Below, piece after piece: positions 1 to 36,428 of a stretch of DNA of 64,000 nucleotides (position 1 is the first letter of the stretch; every line of letters starts with the position of its first letter). The stretch lies in the NCBI RefSeq assembly GCF_021917145.1, contig NC_061074.1:6457837-6521836 (forward strand), in the 5' to 3' direction. A program made the position numbers and the translations under genes. This stretch comes from Hypomesus transpacificus (lineage: Eukaryota > Chordata > Actinopteri > Osmeriformes > Osmeridae). The notes below the pieces were generated by a model. It saw only the letters and a list, made by a program, of their open reading frames with translations, searched no databases and was not told the DNA's origin.

Positions 1-248
1 ATAATTAAATCAATACCTTCTAGGAAACAAGGGATGTTTGGCTGGACTGGAACACAGGGTCCCCCTAGTGGTAGGAATCAGTTACCAGTCTGCCCAGATC
101 GTGGCCACCTGAACTACATGATAAAAGATTCAGAGCAGGGGCGAAAGAGCAGTGGAGAGGAGACTGAGAGGCAGGACCAGGAGAGTAACTGAAAGAAAAA
201 GAAATTGAAGGCAGGTAGTACCCGAGGCAGTGTCACATTTTCAGACAG

Positions 249-254
249 TTTATT
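249..254 (-). terminator. sorl1: Candidate polyadenylation signal AATAAA for sorl1
   Basis: The plus strand reads TTTATT, which is AATAAA on the minus strand, about 2.3 kb beyond the sorl1 stop. Other A/T-rich variants may exist, so this is a candidate only. Confidence 0.4.
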
Positions 255-1117
255 TCAGCATAACACCTCAAACCAAGCTTCAGTACCTGTCACACCCAAC
301 AGATCCTCCATCAGCAAGCAGGAATATCTCCAAGTATGACCATGTGTAACATTTTCATCATTTACACATTATCTGTGCAAAAAAAACTTTTTTAAGCATA
401 CTATCTTACAAGAAATTAATTCATTGACAATTAGACACCAGGGGAAAAACGGTCACACAATACCCAGTAATCATATTTTGTAAGACAAGTGTTAAAACTT
501 GACAGGGAGAATGTTATTGGGCATGTGTCTACTGTACAGAGCTGGTCTGTTCAGCATTAGGGACTTTACATTAAATAGAAGTATCTTTTCTATTCTCTGT
601 TGATCACTTCCACTCTGCATCTCTTCCCACACCTCCTCTCCATCACCCCCCCCCCCCCCCATCTCTCCTTAAGTCTCTACAATGATGTGTATGGACACTG
701 TGTACCGTGAGTGTACTTGGAACATATAATGTGTCGTGTGTGAGTGTGCACATGTGGTCGTGCCTGTATTGCATGCATACGTGTTTGTGTATGTGTGAGT
801 GTGTTTGTGCATGCACGTGTGTGTTTAAACCTACAGCAAGATCCAGAGTGGTTTAATAAGGCATATGTGGTAAACAGAATGACGGGACTTCACCACTGAG
901 GACGGCATGCGCCCAGCCAGGACAACAGAACACCCACGGCCATGCTCTCTAAACCTGCTCCCTCAATGCTGCCTCCTTCTACGTCTTTACTACAAGCCCA
1001 GCTGTACCCAGCATGATTGACCACATCAACCGGCTAATTATTAGAATCAGGTGTGCTAGATTAGGGTGGGAGCTGAAGCCTCCAGAAAGGAAGCTGTCCA
1101 GGCCCAGGGCTTGGAGA

Positions 1118-1438
1118 CCACTGGTGTCTGGGCAGCTGCCACAGTACCACTGGTTTCTGGGCCGCTGCCACAGTATCACTGGTGTCTGGGCTGCTGCCAC
1201 AGTATCACTGGTGTCTGGGCCGCTGCCACAGTACCACTGGTGTCTGGGCTGCTGCCACAGTATCACTGGTGTCTGGGCCGCTGCCACAGTACCACTGGTG
1301 TCTGGGCTGCTGCCACAGTATCACTGGTGTCTGGGCCGCTGCCACAGTATCACTGGTGTCTGGGCCGCTGCCACAGTATCACTGGTGTCTGGGCCGCTGC
1401 CACAGTATCACTGGTGTCTGGGCTGCTGCCACAGTATC
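1118..1438. repeat. 29-bp minisatellite, about 11 copies
   Basis: A 29-bp unit with core TCTGGGCCGCTGCCACAGTA repeats head to tail with few substitutions (CCGC or CTGC, TATC or TACC). Because 29 is not a multiple of three, all frames stay open for about 100-150 codons. The apparent ORFs here on both strands are artefacts. It lies in the presumed sorl1 3' UTR. Confidence 0.9.
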
Positions 1439-2421
1439 AAAGCCTCAGAATCACAGATATAGAAAATACATTCATCTAAATAAAAAAAATTAAAGCAATG
1501 AATTACATAAAGAACGATGGCTCTTGAGAAATCTCAACATGACGTTTCAACATGACATAGTGCATGTCTTATAGTACTGAATAGTACTACCTAGCACTGC
1601 ATGGTTTTACCTTGCACTGCATCCAACAAGTACTGCCTAGTACTGCATGTTACTACATGGTACTGCGTAGTACTAACTAGTACTGCATGGTCCTACATGG
1701 TCCTACAGTAAGAACCCACCCTCTGGTGTGCCAGTAGTTTAAAATTAAACAGTTACAAGGATCACAATGTGTTTAACAATAGCTGGAGTGATCTGATACG
1801 TGCAAACAAAAAGACAGACAGACAGAGACGGACAGATAGACAGACAGACAGGCACACAGACAAGACACAAACAAACAGAAACCCATGACGACGACAACAA
1901 CTCTCGTCAGCCTCTCTCTCTGTAAGAGGCTGTACCTCTGTACGGTAGCTACTTTTACTATCAGACTGACCTGACTGAATGGACTAAACTGCGTTTGTTT
2001 AGTTTGTGGAAAATGACATCATCACTTCACCGTTTACAATGTTCTCATACTTTGTGTGTATGGATATAGATGTTTCCCCCGTTGAATGCTCCAGTTGCTA
2101 GGTGACGTTCCAGTTGGCAGGTGCTTATTTTGGCTTGAAGTGATGACCCAGCCAGGCGGGACACACGGCAAAGCTCCTCCCTCAACGCCTGAATCACTTC
2201 CTGCTTTGAACTCCGCCCCTCCTAGCGTAGTCCATATTGACCCATATATATATATAGATATATTATATATAAAAAAATAAGTTATTGCGCATCCAAAAAA
2301 AGTGCATCGTATTTTCAAAAAATATCTCTTTCATTTTCATCTTCTTTCACTTGTCGTCCTGTGTTCCTGAAACCCGCACACGTTTGGTTGACAGTCAAGG
2401 AGCGCCCTCTAACTCTGGTCA

Positions 2422-2545
2422 GGGTGGAGGGAGGTGTGGAGTGGGCGGGGGGTGGAGGTGGGGGGGGTGGAGGGAGGTGTGGAGGGGGCGGGGGGTGGAG
2501 GTGGGGGGGGTGGAGGAAGGGGTGGAGGGGGAGGGGGGTGGAGCG
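2422..2545. repeat. G-rich array abutting the sorl1 stop codon
   Basis: Irregular GGTGGAGG/GGGGGG blocks on the plus strand begin directly after the sorl1 stop codon in the minus-strand sense. The transcript would carry the C-rich complement. The plus strand has many G-runs and could form quadruplexes. Confidence 0.8.
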
Positions 2546-26919
<24,374 letters not shown>

Positions 26920-27813
26920 GTTTGTGTATATATTTTCGGTTCTGGGTATCTAGAAGAATAGCGCCTTCGAGTGGCGGTTTCGAGGGTGAGTTGGAGTCAC
27001 AATTGCCACCATCGCAGCCGCAAGCTGTTTTCCTTGACAATGACTGTGTATGCGTATGTTCTGTCACATAAATACGTTTCCGTTAATGTAGACTCATTGG
27101 AAATGAAAATCTTTGAAGATGTTATTATTTTGAATCCCAATAGTCCATTTATTGCTTTATGTAAAAAGTAAAATAAAAAATCTTCTAGAAACCTAGAAAT
27201 AATGTCAGCTTTTTACATAGGTAGTTCTAGCCTAGTTCTAGTGTTAGCTTGAAGAAGTAGAAATGCTTCTTGGTACACCTGGTTGCTACGGCTACTGCTC
27301 GCGCAGTACTCCAGGTGAAATTCGTTATTGAAGCCAGGAAACTTTTAATTATAGCTAGCTAGGTTAGCTAGACCATCTCGCTAGTTAGCAAGCTAGAAAG
27401 TGATTCAGTAACTGCAGCTGATTTGTTAGTAAGTGGTTAGCTAAAAACGTTGGCCTACAAGTCTTATTTTCGGTAGCTAGTGCTAGCTAGTCAACTGTCT
27501 ATTCAGCTAGTCAACTGGTACTGTAAAGTACAGCGTCAGAAGACAGTCTACAGTAGCCAAACGGTTTAACTACCGTACCAGTTAGCACTTAGCTCCAAAC
27601 TAGCCGTTATGTTGTAATACTTCTGTCTTGTTGCAATAGAGTGTTGTATACAGTACTGTACATTATAAGCCAACGGCTAACGCATGTCAGCGTGTACTGT
27701 ATGTTCGGCCAACTACTAGAGCTAAAGGTTAACCAATTAACACTGACTCTTCTGGTTCCATGTATGTGCTGTATCTAACTGGTTTGGTCTTTGCTACAGT
27801 TAAAGAAAGCCCT
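26920..27813. promoter_or_regulatory. Divergent intergenic region between sorl1 and tex12
   Basis: Under 0.9 kb separates the two start codons, so the transcripts probably share a promoter region. No TATA box is obvious. From about 27340 the sequence is rich in AGCTAG/TTAGCTAG motifs. TTTGCTACAG at 27790-27799 looks like a splice acceptor, so tex12 probably has an upstream non-coding exon in this region. Confidence 0.5.
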
Positions 27814-28606
27814 ATGACAGGGAGTTTGATTTTACCAACAGGGAGGAGTATGGATAACAAATGTCTCAAGAAAAACATGCCACAAGAGCTCAGCAGGAAA
27901 CCATCCAAGGTTAGCTAGTTAGTTAGATCAAATGACCTAGTATATCCCCGTGATGTCTGCTACTGTATCATAATTTCGCCACTTCCTTGATATTCTTTTA
28001 TTTTTCTCCCTTCCTGATCTGACGTTGAAGATTGATCACATACCATATCATGACAATTCTCCAGCTAAGAAGAAAAAGGCACCTGGTAGTAACACAGCAA
28101 CGTCAGATTCCTCTGGTTTATTTGATGGAGCACTTGCCAGTATGTACAATCTTGGGCCCTTATATCTCTTGTCATATTTCCTTTTTATAAACTCCAATTC
28201 CTTCTCTTCATTCAAACCCCTTACCATTTTTGGTTACAATTAAATGACAGGTGCCAATAAAGAGATGAACGTGCTGTTTTCCCAGTACTCACAAGCCTTA
28301 AGGTGAGAACAGCACAGGCAAAAGTTCAAAGTACGCAATGAGATCATTAAATCTCTCCTTTTTTTGTAACGAACAATAACGCTGTAGTGTTTTAATTTGA
28401 CATTGAGTCTATTTCAACAGTCTGTACAGTAGTGTTGATGCCTTGTGTTTGTATGCTGCAGTGAGAGGGCAGCAGGGGATGCCTCACAGGTCAGACAGCT
28501 GGAGGACATTCTGATGGAGGCTAGGGGCCTGGAGGCTCATCTGAAGGAGAAAAAAGACCATTTGAGACGGACGCTAGCTCTCATTTCTGACAAACTGCAG
28601 AGCTAG
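27814..28606 (+). CDS. tex12: TEX12, synaptonemal complex central element protein
   Basis: TEX12 pairs with SYCE2 to build the fibrous backbone of the synaptonemal complex central element in meiosis. I join four coding exons: 27814-27909, 28031-28139, 28251-28302 and 28462-28606. They sum to 402 nt, or 133 residues, against 123 in human. The conserved C-terminal coiled coil is clear: SGLFDGALA, then NKEMNVLFSQYSQALSERAA, GDASQVRQLEDI and LKEKKDHLRRTLALI. All junctions have GT/AG and consistent phase. The N-terminus is poorly conserved and basic, with a second in-frame ATG at residue 13, so the start is less certain than the rest. Position next to bco2 matches the human TEX12-BCO2 order. An ATTAAA lies near 28861. 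Confidence 0.9.
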
Positions 28607-29159
28607 ACACTGTATACAGGCTTCACCTACCACAACATTCATGTCCAAACTGTTAGGTCCAAAAAGTTGAGGAAACAACGTTTATTTATTATTTATGTAA
28701 TTGTTGCTGACAGTAACTGACACCTATACTTGTATCTGTTGCAGTGTCAAATTTTTATTTTATTTTTTCTGACCACTCAGTACTGTTTCAATTTCACTTA
28801 CTCAAAATGTAAAATCCAAATATTCAACAAGTCAGTTTTTTTATGTTGTTTATATACAAGATTAAACAAGTTTAGTATTCACAAAACATCAAATAATAAT
28901 TTAAATACATGACAAGCAATGCATTTGATGAGGAATCTGTAAACCAGTCGTATTCAATCTCGACAAATGTTCACAAAGTTCTTGAAACTATTTAGTGCAT
29001 GGATAGGTTTTCCAATATTGTCCAAACAGTACACAGAAAGGAGGGTGTAGAATATTTGGTTCTGTGTGCTGTGATCTTTCTGAGTCAGTACTACTCTTCT
29101 CTCCATCACTTTTACACGTCTTTACACAAATCTCATCCAGTTGTTTGCTTTTGGTCCAT

Positions 29160-32100
29160 TTATGCTGCGTTGTTGAATGTCCCATGGAAGCCATAGGGGA
29201 TGTTGACAGGAACGTCAGCTCTTGCCAACTCTTGGAAAGATTTGGCATCCAGAACCAAGAGGAAGGTGCTCTTATCCTAGGGACCAGGACGGGAGAGAAT
29301 ACTCATGTTATTATCTCACATCCATTAAGCATTTGGAGTGCAGCTCTTTTAATGAATCGGGTTGAGTGACTAAAAGGAAAGCTGACTGACCTTATTTGGA
29401 GTGATAACCACAGACAGGATCACACCGTCATCTTCCTCGGTGGAGTCGGGAGAAGGGACGAAGATGGGCTCAGACGGATACAAACCAGGCTGCTCCCACA
29501 CCTACAGTGACAGCATGACAGTCAGACAACCAATCAGAAGCCCAGCATTTCTCTCAAGGTAATGCCATCCCTACGTACTTAATATAGCCACTTACCTTCA
29601 TTGATTTGTCCTTCAGGTCCATCTTGATGAGCGTGTCCCCCACCAAGTGTTGGAAACCACAGCCGTAGAAGTATCGGTAGGGATGCGTGTTGTACTTGGC
29701 ATAGTTGATCTGGGGGAACTCCAGACCTCCGTATTTGTGGAGCTCCTCATCATGAAGCTCCTCATAGGAACAGAACACCTGCCAGGAGAGACAGACAAAT
29801 CATTATTTGAGGACCAACATTTTGTATTTACATGGCCCAGATTGGCATTGTTCCAAACATCATTGTTTGATTATCGGCAGCTGTATTGCTGGGTGTTGAT
29901 TGGTTCATACCTTATCCTTGCTGATCCTGATAGCGGTGGCAGTGCTGTCAGGCAGAGTGTTCAGGTTCTTTCCTATTGGCGTGTTATGGTCCACATTGAG
30001 GGGCAGTACGAAGCGGCGTGGGAACACTCTAGACATGGTGTTATATACCTGGGGACAAAAACACATCATTTCTAATGAGCTGAGCTTTATTGCAACAGGC
30101 TGAGCACATCTATAGTGTCTGCGCTCACACGGGGTTAGAGTTGTGTGCTGTGTACTGACCTCGTCCAGAGCCTCTCCAGACTGGCGCAGGTTCTGCACCA
30201 TGTAGTTGTTGATGGCTTGGCCATCGTCCGAAGCACACATGTCCATGACCAGCAGGCCGTCCTGCTCAAAGGCGTTGATCTGGTGGAAGGTGGACAGGGC
30301 CTTGGTAAGGTAGTGGACTGAGCTCAGCTGGACACAGAAACAGAAAGAGACGTTAGGCACATCCTCACTGAAGCATGACTTCCTACACAATCAATGTATG
30401 TGTTCTAACTTTTTGCGTTACGATGCTAGACAGTTGATATGAATAGTTTGTTCGGAAACTGGTCCTAGGGTCACTACGTGTGGATGCTCACCTTCCCAGT
30501 CTGTTTGTTGATTAGGTGGAAAATTGTGTCTCGTTTTGGGTCCCAGGAGATGCCATCACTGATACCCTTCCCCCTCATCTTGCCTGTAACAATCTTCAGC
30601 AGGTCCATCTTGATCGGCTGCTCTATGAACACCACGTAATTCTCTGACATGGCTGGAACCACACAAGACAAAAGCTACATCAGGTCCAAGCCTACTGGAG
30701 ACACTCATTCTGTGCATCACCCAGAGAGGCCTGAGTAGAGGTAAGCACTGCCAGTTTCAGCCAGCCTCGACTCACCAAAGCTGTGGTAGTAGGACGGCTT
30801 GGTCTTGTCCACAGAAGGGATGGAGCACAACACTGTAGCTCCTTCTAGAGTCTCCTCTGGGCTCTTTTTCGTGGGAGGAACGCGGATGATGTTATAGGTG
30901 GCACCTGAGAGAAGATTTGAGTTAAATGGAGGTGGAGGGGTCTCTGGACAGACAGCTGGGGTTAGGTCACATGACACAAGACGAAGGGAATCTTGCTGAC
31001 ATACCTTTGCTAGTGTAGGAGTTGCCCATGTTGTAAGTGGTGCCATCAGGGTCGTTGTGAGGGTGAGCAGTGGCTCCATTCACAGCGATGAACTTGCTCC
31101 AATCCACCTGACCAGGACAGACATTGTATAAGCTGTCTGTTCAGTTGATGTTTGTTTTAGGATGTGTTTCTGGTGGTTGTGTGATTGATAGTTTGTGTGT
31201 TTTCTTGGGTGTGTTTGTTTTGTTGAGGTGTGTCACGGGCCTACCTTCTCCTTAGCCTCAAGAGTCTCTGGGTCGATTCTGTGCATGAAGTTGGTCTCTG
31301 TGCTGACATAGTAGTCACCTTTATATGTCACGAAGCTCACGTTGTCATTATCTGATGGCTCTGCAGGAAAAAAACATTTTTTCAACGTTTGTTCGTTCCA
31401 GGCTTGCTACTACACACCTGATTCACAGTGTATGGCTGGCTATGTTAGTCTTTAACATGGTTCATATATAGTCATTTCCTGTGTTCAAGTCTCTATTCTA
31501 TCTCTGCATAATGGCCTTTGTTGTGAGGCTGGCTAACTGAACCTGATGCCCAGCAAGAAGGAGCTGGGACCAGGTCGGGACTCACTTGGCATCTCGAAAC
31601 GGGACAGGAAACGCTGGAAGAAGTTCTTGCAGGGGTCAGGCATGGCAACAGTGCCAAACTCTGACACCACAATACGGCTGTGCTCGTTGTTGGCCTGGTA
31701 ACAGTCGCTGCCTAGGAAACGGCTCTTGTAGGTCACCTGGCCTCCAGAGATCTTGAACTTGTGAAGAAGGGCCATACCATCAAACCAGTGGTTGAACCTA
31801 GAGAGGAGGGGAGGAAAGGTTAGCTGTTTGTTGATATCAATCAATCAAACCCGCACTCACTGTAAATAACTGTAAACAACAATGTGTTTTTAATAGACCA
31901 CGCTTGATTAATGAAGATGCTCTTAAATAGTATACCGTAACCTAGCCTTCGATGTCAACACTATATAAACCTAAACTATACCAGCTATCTCCATGAAGTG
32001 GATATTGAGCTCAGTTGCAAAACTGGAGACACTGCACCAGAGTCTGCTACTCACTTCTGGTTTCCAATCTCAAATTTGCCAGGTCCATTCCGGAGGAGGC

Positions 32101-32467
32101 TTCCATTGATCCAGGTGGGTACACTTCCTGTGATTTTGGTACTGATTGCCTCGGGGGTCTCCTCCACAGAGCGCACCAGGTTCTCGATGCAGGGCAAGCC
32201 ATGCACATCTGTGTAATGGTGGTTTCCCCCCTTCGGTTTGGTCTTCTTCAGCACTGGAAGAGAGGAAGATGGTCTGAGTTAATTAGTAGCACTGCAATCT
32301 ACACCGCACCGAGTAGAACAGAAGATTGGAAAGAGAAAGAGTAGTTGCAAAGAAAGGGGGGACAAGGGAGGACATGAAAGAGAAAGTCTTGCATTTTAGA
32401 TGGTACACAAACCCCCACCTGGTGTCTTACCTGGTGACGTGTTCTGCTTAGGCTCCATGCTGGTCAT
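29160..32467 (-). CDS. bco2: Beta-carotene oxygenase 2 (carotenoid 9',10'-dioxygenase)
   Basis: This iron(II) dioxygenase cleaves carotenoids eccentrically at the 9',10' bond; in vertebrates it is found in mitochondria. Twelve exons: 32431-32467, 32055-32253, 31586-31797, 31245-31360, 31005-31107, 30776-30904, 30492-30652, 30160-30327, 29911-30048, 29596-29778, 29391-29501 and 29160-29276. They total 1674 nt, or 557 residues, close to human. The four iron-ligand histidines are visible in their contexts: [28 protein letters not shown] and the C-terminal IPYGFHGTF. The [17 protein letters not shown] signature is near the N-terminus. The start is the first of two close ATGs, giving [12 protein letters not shown] and no obvious mitochondrial leader. 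BCO1 and RPE65 are the alternatives. The tex12 neighbour and the sequence favour BCO2; teleosts have several bco2 paralogues and I cannot choose among them. Confidence 0.92.
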
Positions 32468-32574
32468 AATGAAGCTGTGTGTGTCCTGGGGTCAAAGGAT
32501 GAAGGTGCTTGCGTCCTCCTGCTGGGTCAAGTTCTGAGGAGGATCTGTGTCTGACTCGGGGTCAGGAGCCAAGC

Positions 32575-32580
32575 TTTATA
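32575..32580 (-). promoter_or_regulatory. bco2: TATA box (TATAAA) of bco2
   Basis: The minus strand reads TATAAAGCTTGG about 108 bases before the bco2 start codon. A second TATATAAG lies near 32607. Transcription starting about 30 bases downstream would give a short leader. This is the only clear TATA promoter in the window. Confidence 0.6.
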
Positions 32581-33451
32581 CCACCTCGCCCCTCCCCTGC
32601 TCTGCTTATATAACTAGGACACTATTCACAACATCATCCTCCTGATTAGCCGATGACCCAGGGCTGGCTGCACTCCAGGGCCAATAAAAATACAGGGACA
32701 GGGAGGGCACTTGCAGGTGGGCCATGCTGGATGATTGTGTGATAGAAAAAGGTCTGGTTTTTCCAGAGTTGGGCAGATGATTGCAGTGTGATATGCCTGT
32801 TAGAAGACTAGGAAATTCCATAACAAACAAACAAACCATTCATGACATTTGGCACAACTTGGTTTTGGTTGTCAACTTGGTCATAACAGCCTTTGAACAA
32901 AGTCTGTTTATGGATCATGAGGGGTTTCCAGAGATGTTAGTTCCAGAGCAGGGATAGTCCTCATTGACTTTACAATTCCAACCCTAATGTCCACAGCATA
33001 AACCATTCTTAACCCTAACAATGTGTGACCATTTCAACAACTCTAAACTTAGTGTGCAGCCTAACCACCTAACCACTACAGCCCTAACCCAAGTCCTAGT
33101 GACCAGATCTATCACCCCAACACTAGTTTGACACTTCTACAACCCTTATCAATCCGTCCTTACATCTACTGGGACACATCATCAATAGTAACCTTAAGTA
33201 TGACTGCTAGTAAGACTATGAATTGCCCATGGTTACAGGAACAGGACAGAAATCTGAGATGGAGGCATGTTGTCTCTCTTTGGTAAATTTTGACATATAT
33301 ATATATATATATATAAATATATGTCACATGACCTAAATGTATAAATATATGTCATATGACCTAAATAGGCGCAGTTGGCAGAAAAATACTTCCTCAGACA
33401 ATCATTTATATATATATATATATATATGAATGACATATATTGATATATATA

Positions 33452-35112
33452 CAGTGCCCTCCAAAAGTATTGGAACAGTGAGGCCAATTCCTTTATTTTT
33501 GCTGTAGACTGAAAACATTTGGGCTTGACATCAAACGATGAATGTGAAACCAGAGATCAACGTTTCAGCTTTTATTTCCAGGTATTTACATCAGGATCTG
33601 ATGCACAAATTAGAAAATATCACCTTTTTGTTCGAACCCACCCATTTGTCACGTGAGCAAAAGTATTGGAACATGTGACTGACAGGTGTGTTTTGTTGCC
33701 CAGGTGTGTCCTATTACATACATTATTCAATCAATAAATACCACTGAATGTCTACACTCAGGTTCAGATTGGGTAAGATAGGTTTTGTCTATGCAGACTG
33801 TATTCAGAGGTGAAAACAACATGAAAACCAGAGCGCTGTCTTTGGGTGAAAAACAAGCAATTGTGAGTCTTAGAGAAGATGGAAAATCAATCAGAGCCAT
33901 TGCAGAAACATTGGCCATAGCCAGTACAACCATTTGGAATGTCCTGAAGAAGAAGAAAACTACTGGTGCATAAAGTAACAGACGTCGAACAGGTAGACCA
34001 AGGAAAACATCAGCAGTTGATGACAGAAACATTGTGAGAGCTGTAAAGAAAGACCCTAAAACAACTGTTAGTGAGATCAGCAACAACCTCCAGATGGCAG
34101 GAGTGAAGGTATCACTATCTACTGTTCGCAGAAGACTTCATGAACAAAAGTACAAGGGCTACACCAGAAGATGCAAACCACTCATTAGCAAGAAGAATAG
34201 GAAGGCCAGGCTGGAATTTGCCAAAAAGTACAGAGATGAACCTCAAAAATTCTGGGACAAAGTTTTATGGACTGATGAGACAAAGATTAACTTTTACCAA
34301 AGTGATGGAAAGGCTAAAGTTTGGAGAAAGAAAGGAACTGCTCATGATCCCAAACACACAAGCTCATCTGTGAAACACGGTGGAGGTAATGTCATGGCTT
34401 GGGCTTGCATGGCTTCTTCTGGGACGGGCTCATTAATCTTCATTGAGGATGTAACACATGATGGCAGCAGCAAAATGAACTCGGAAGTCTACAGAAACAT
34501 TTTGTCTGCCAATTTAAGGAAAGATGCAACCAAACTGATTGGCAGAGCCTTCATCATGCAGCAAGATAACGACCCAAAACACACTGCCAAAACAACAAAG
34601 GAGTTCATCAGGGGCAAGAAATGGAAGGTATTAGACTGGCCAAGTCAATCTCCAGACTTAAACCCTATAGAGCATGCATTTTACCTGCTTAAGAGGAGAC
34701 TGAAGGGAGGAACCCCACAAAACAAACAACAACTGAAAGAGGCTGCAGTGAAAGCCTGGGAAAGCATCAAAAAGGAAGAATGCAAAAGTTTGGTGACGTC
34801 AATGGGTCACAGACTTGCTGCAGTTATTGAAAGCAAAGGATTTGCAACTAAATATTAAGTCTTATTCACTTAAATATGTTTTAAGTATATCTGTTCCAAT
34901 ACTTTTGATCACATGACAAATGGGTGGATTCAAACAAAATGTGATATTTTCTTAGTTGTGCATCAGATCCTGATGTAAATACCTGGAAATAAAAGCTGAA
35001 ACGTTGATCTCTGGTCTCACGTTCATTATTTGATGTCAAGCCCAAATGTTTTCAGTCTACAGCAAAAATAAAGGAATTCGCCACACTGTTCCAATACTTT
35101 TGGAGGGCACTG
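33452..35112 (+). mobile_element. Tc1-like transposon, copy 1 (IR/DR type)
   Basis: The element is 1661 bp long and starts CAGTGCCCTCCAAAAGTATT with its inverse at the right end, flanked by TA. Each terminal inverted repeat is about 200 bp and contains two direct repeats of AAAAGTATTGGAACA (33463-33477 and 33659-33673; inverted at 34892-34906 and 35087-35101). This is the IR/DR arrangement known from fish Tc1 elements. The length is identical to copy 2 at 55261-56921, and the two differ at only a handful of sites. Confidence 0.95.
33785..34858 (+). pseudogene. Tc1 transposase with premature stop
   Basis: The frame matches the 357-residue transposase of copy 2. It has a TAA at 33971-33973 (codon 63), where copy 2 reads a leucine codon in [14 protein letters not shown]. 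Downstream the frame stays open to 34858 and keeps [15 protein letters not shown] and NPIEH. The N-terminal DNA-binding part is cut off from the catalytic domain, so this copy cannot make a full transposase. Described from the sequence as it stands. Confidence 0.92.
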
Positions 35113-35169
35113 TATGTATATATATATAAATGATTGTCTGAGGAAGTATTTTTCTGCCAACTGCGCCTA

Positions 35170-36428
35170 TATAGGCCATCTGCAGGACATACAGTACCTT
35201 GCTCCAGTTTATTTTTGTTCCAAGGGACGATTTTACGTGTCACACACGCATGTAATCCTTATCCACCAAGGCCTATATAGACAATAAAGGTATTGATCTG
35301 TGTCAGGAAATCTGATAGCATACCTCTCTGTCAATTGCACCAATGTAGATGACTTAGTTGGTCCTTCAATGAAAGCAGTTAGTCATCATACCATACTGAT
35401 GGGTCATAAAAAGGAAAAGTACAAAGGTTTGGGCCAAGGGCCAGCTGTGAATGTAGGCCTGCCAGACAGACTGTAGGCTGAGAGGCTGGTCATGTGCAGA
35501 TTTTTGGACAGGCTGAGGGTCTCTGTTAGGGACCTGCTATCCTGTAGCAGCTGGGGGCCTGGTTAGAAAGTGGAAGTCCTACAGAAGTCATTAGGGCATG
35601 CCTGGCATCTGGTTTACTAGCAAATGGATCTAGGTCAGGTTAAATGATCAATAAAACAAGAAAGATAACAGAGATTGTATCCTTTTCTTGCCAATGAGAC
35701 ATTTAATCAATTACCTTTGGAGATTAATAAAATGATTAATAAAATGACAGTTATTTTTAAAAGATTAATAAAATGACAGTGACTTCTGCACACAATGTGG
35801 CAGTATGTTGTAAACTGAACTGGATGTAGTCATTTTTGTGCTAAATGAATGATGAATTAATTATATAAGGAATAATCAATGTTTTTGTGAATTTTGAAAT
35901 TAACTATATCGAGGACATGATGTCTGCTACAGCCTACAACAGGTCCAAACGGGTATGGCCAAGTGTTAAGCTTTGGAACAATTATTTTTAATCACCTCTG
36001 TGCTGACACTACCCTTACTCTACAGGCCTACCGGTTTAAAACATACCTGTTCGGTACACATGTTCCATTTAAAGTAATTTCCTGTTCTGGAATTATTGAC
36101 ACTTGCTGTCTGAATAGAAAAGATAAGTACAACTATGCAGAGGAGAAAACTTGTATTTGAAGACAGGCACCGATCCTTTGGTAATCTCTTTAAGCAAAGC
36201 AGATGATGCCTACAATGCCCAACAACATCAACAAAAGCAACAGTAGGCCTCCCCTTCTAGGTCTAGACCGTGCAGGTCTATCACCTACTTATCACTCCTT
36301 CTCACTGACTGATTAACTCCACTATCCAGACTTAAACTAACTTGTCAGTCCTGAACATTCTGTTTTAAATCATATATTTTACTGTATGTTGCATTCAATT
36401 GATATATTTCTGTTGCTAGACTTTACAT
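35170..36428. other. Gene-free intergenic sequence
   Basis: AT-rich unique sequence with no convincing ORF, RNA gene or repeat. It contains short AATAAAATGA-type local duplications near 35730-35780. Confidence 0.5.

Larger units (their letters stand above)
230..2545 (-). other. sorl1: Inferred sorl1 3' untranslated region
   Basis: This stretch follows the sorl1 stop codon on the minus strand and holds no convincing reading frame. It contains a G-rich array next to the stop codon, a (TA)n tract near 2240-2275, a (CAGA)n tract near 1806-1850, a degenerate TAGTACTGCATG-type repeat (about 1570-1705), a 29-bp minisatellite, degenerate GT repeats (690-830) and a 15-C run at 646-660. A minus-strand AATAAA lies at 249-254. 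The extent of the UTR is inference; nothing in the sequence proves that this polyadenylation site is used. Confidence 0.5.
33368..35167. mobile_element. Palindromic MITE split by a Tc1 element
   Basis: GGCGCAGTTGGCAGAAAAAT at 33368 begins a 41-bp sequence whose exact inverted copy ends at 35167. TA flanks both ends (33366-33367 and 35168-35169). (TA)n tracts lie inside each arm. Once the 1661-bp Tc1 insert is removed, the element is about 140 bp with a TA-rich centre, typical of a Tc1/mariner-type MITE. Confidence 0.75.

Noticed and set aside
979..1493. Overlapping ORFs of 100-150 codons on both strands
   Set aside because: They are frames through a 29-bp minisatellite and carry the same peptide in all three phases.
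33727..34086. 119-codon minus-strand ORF, repeated at 55536-55895
   Set aside because: It is antisense to the transposase N-terminus in both Tc1 copies.
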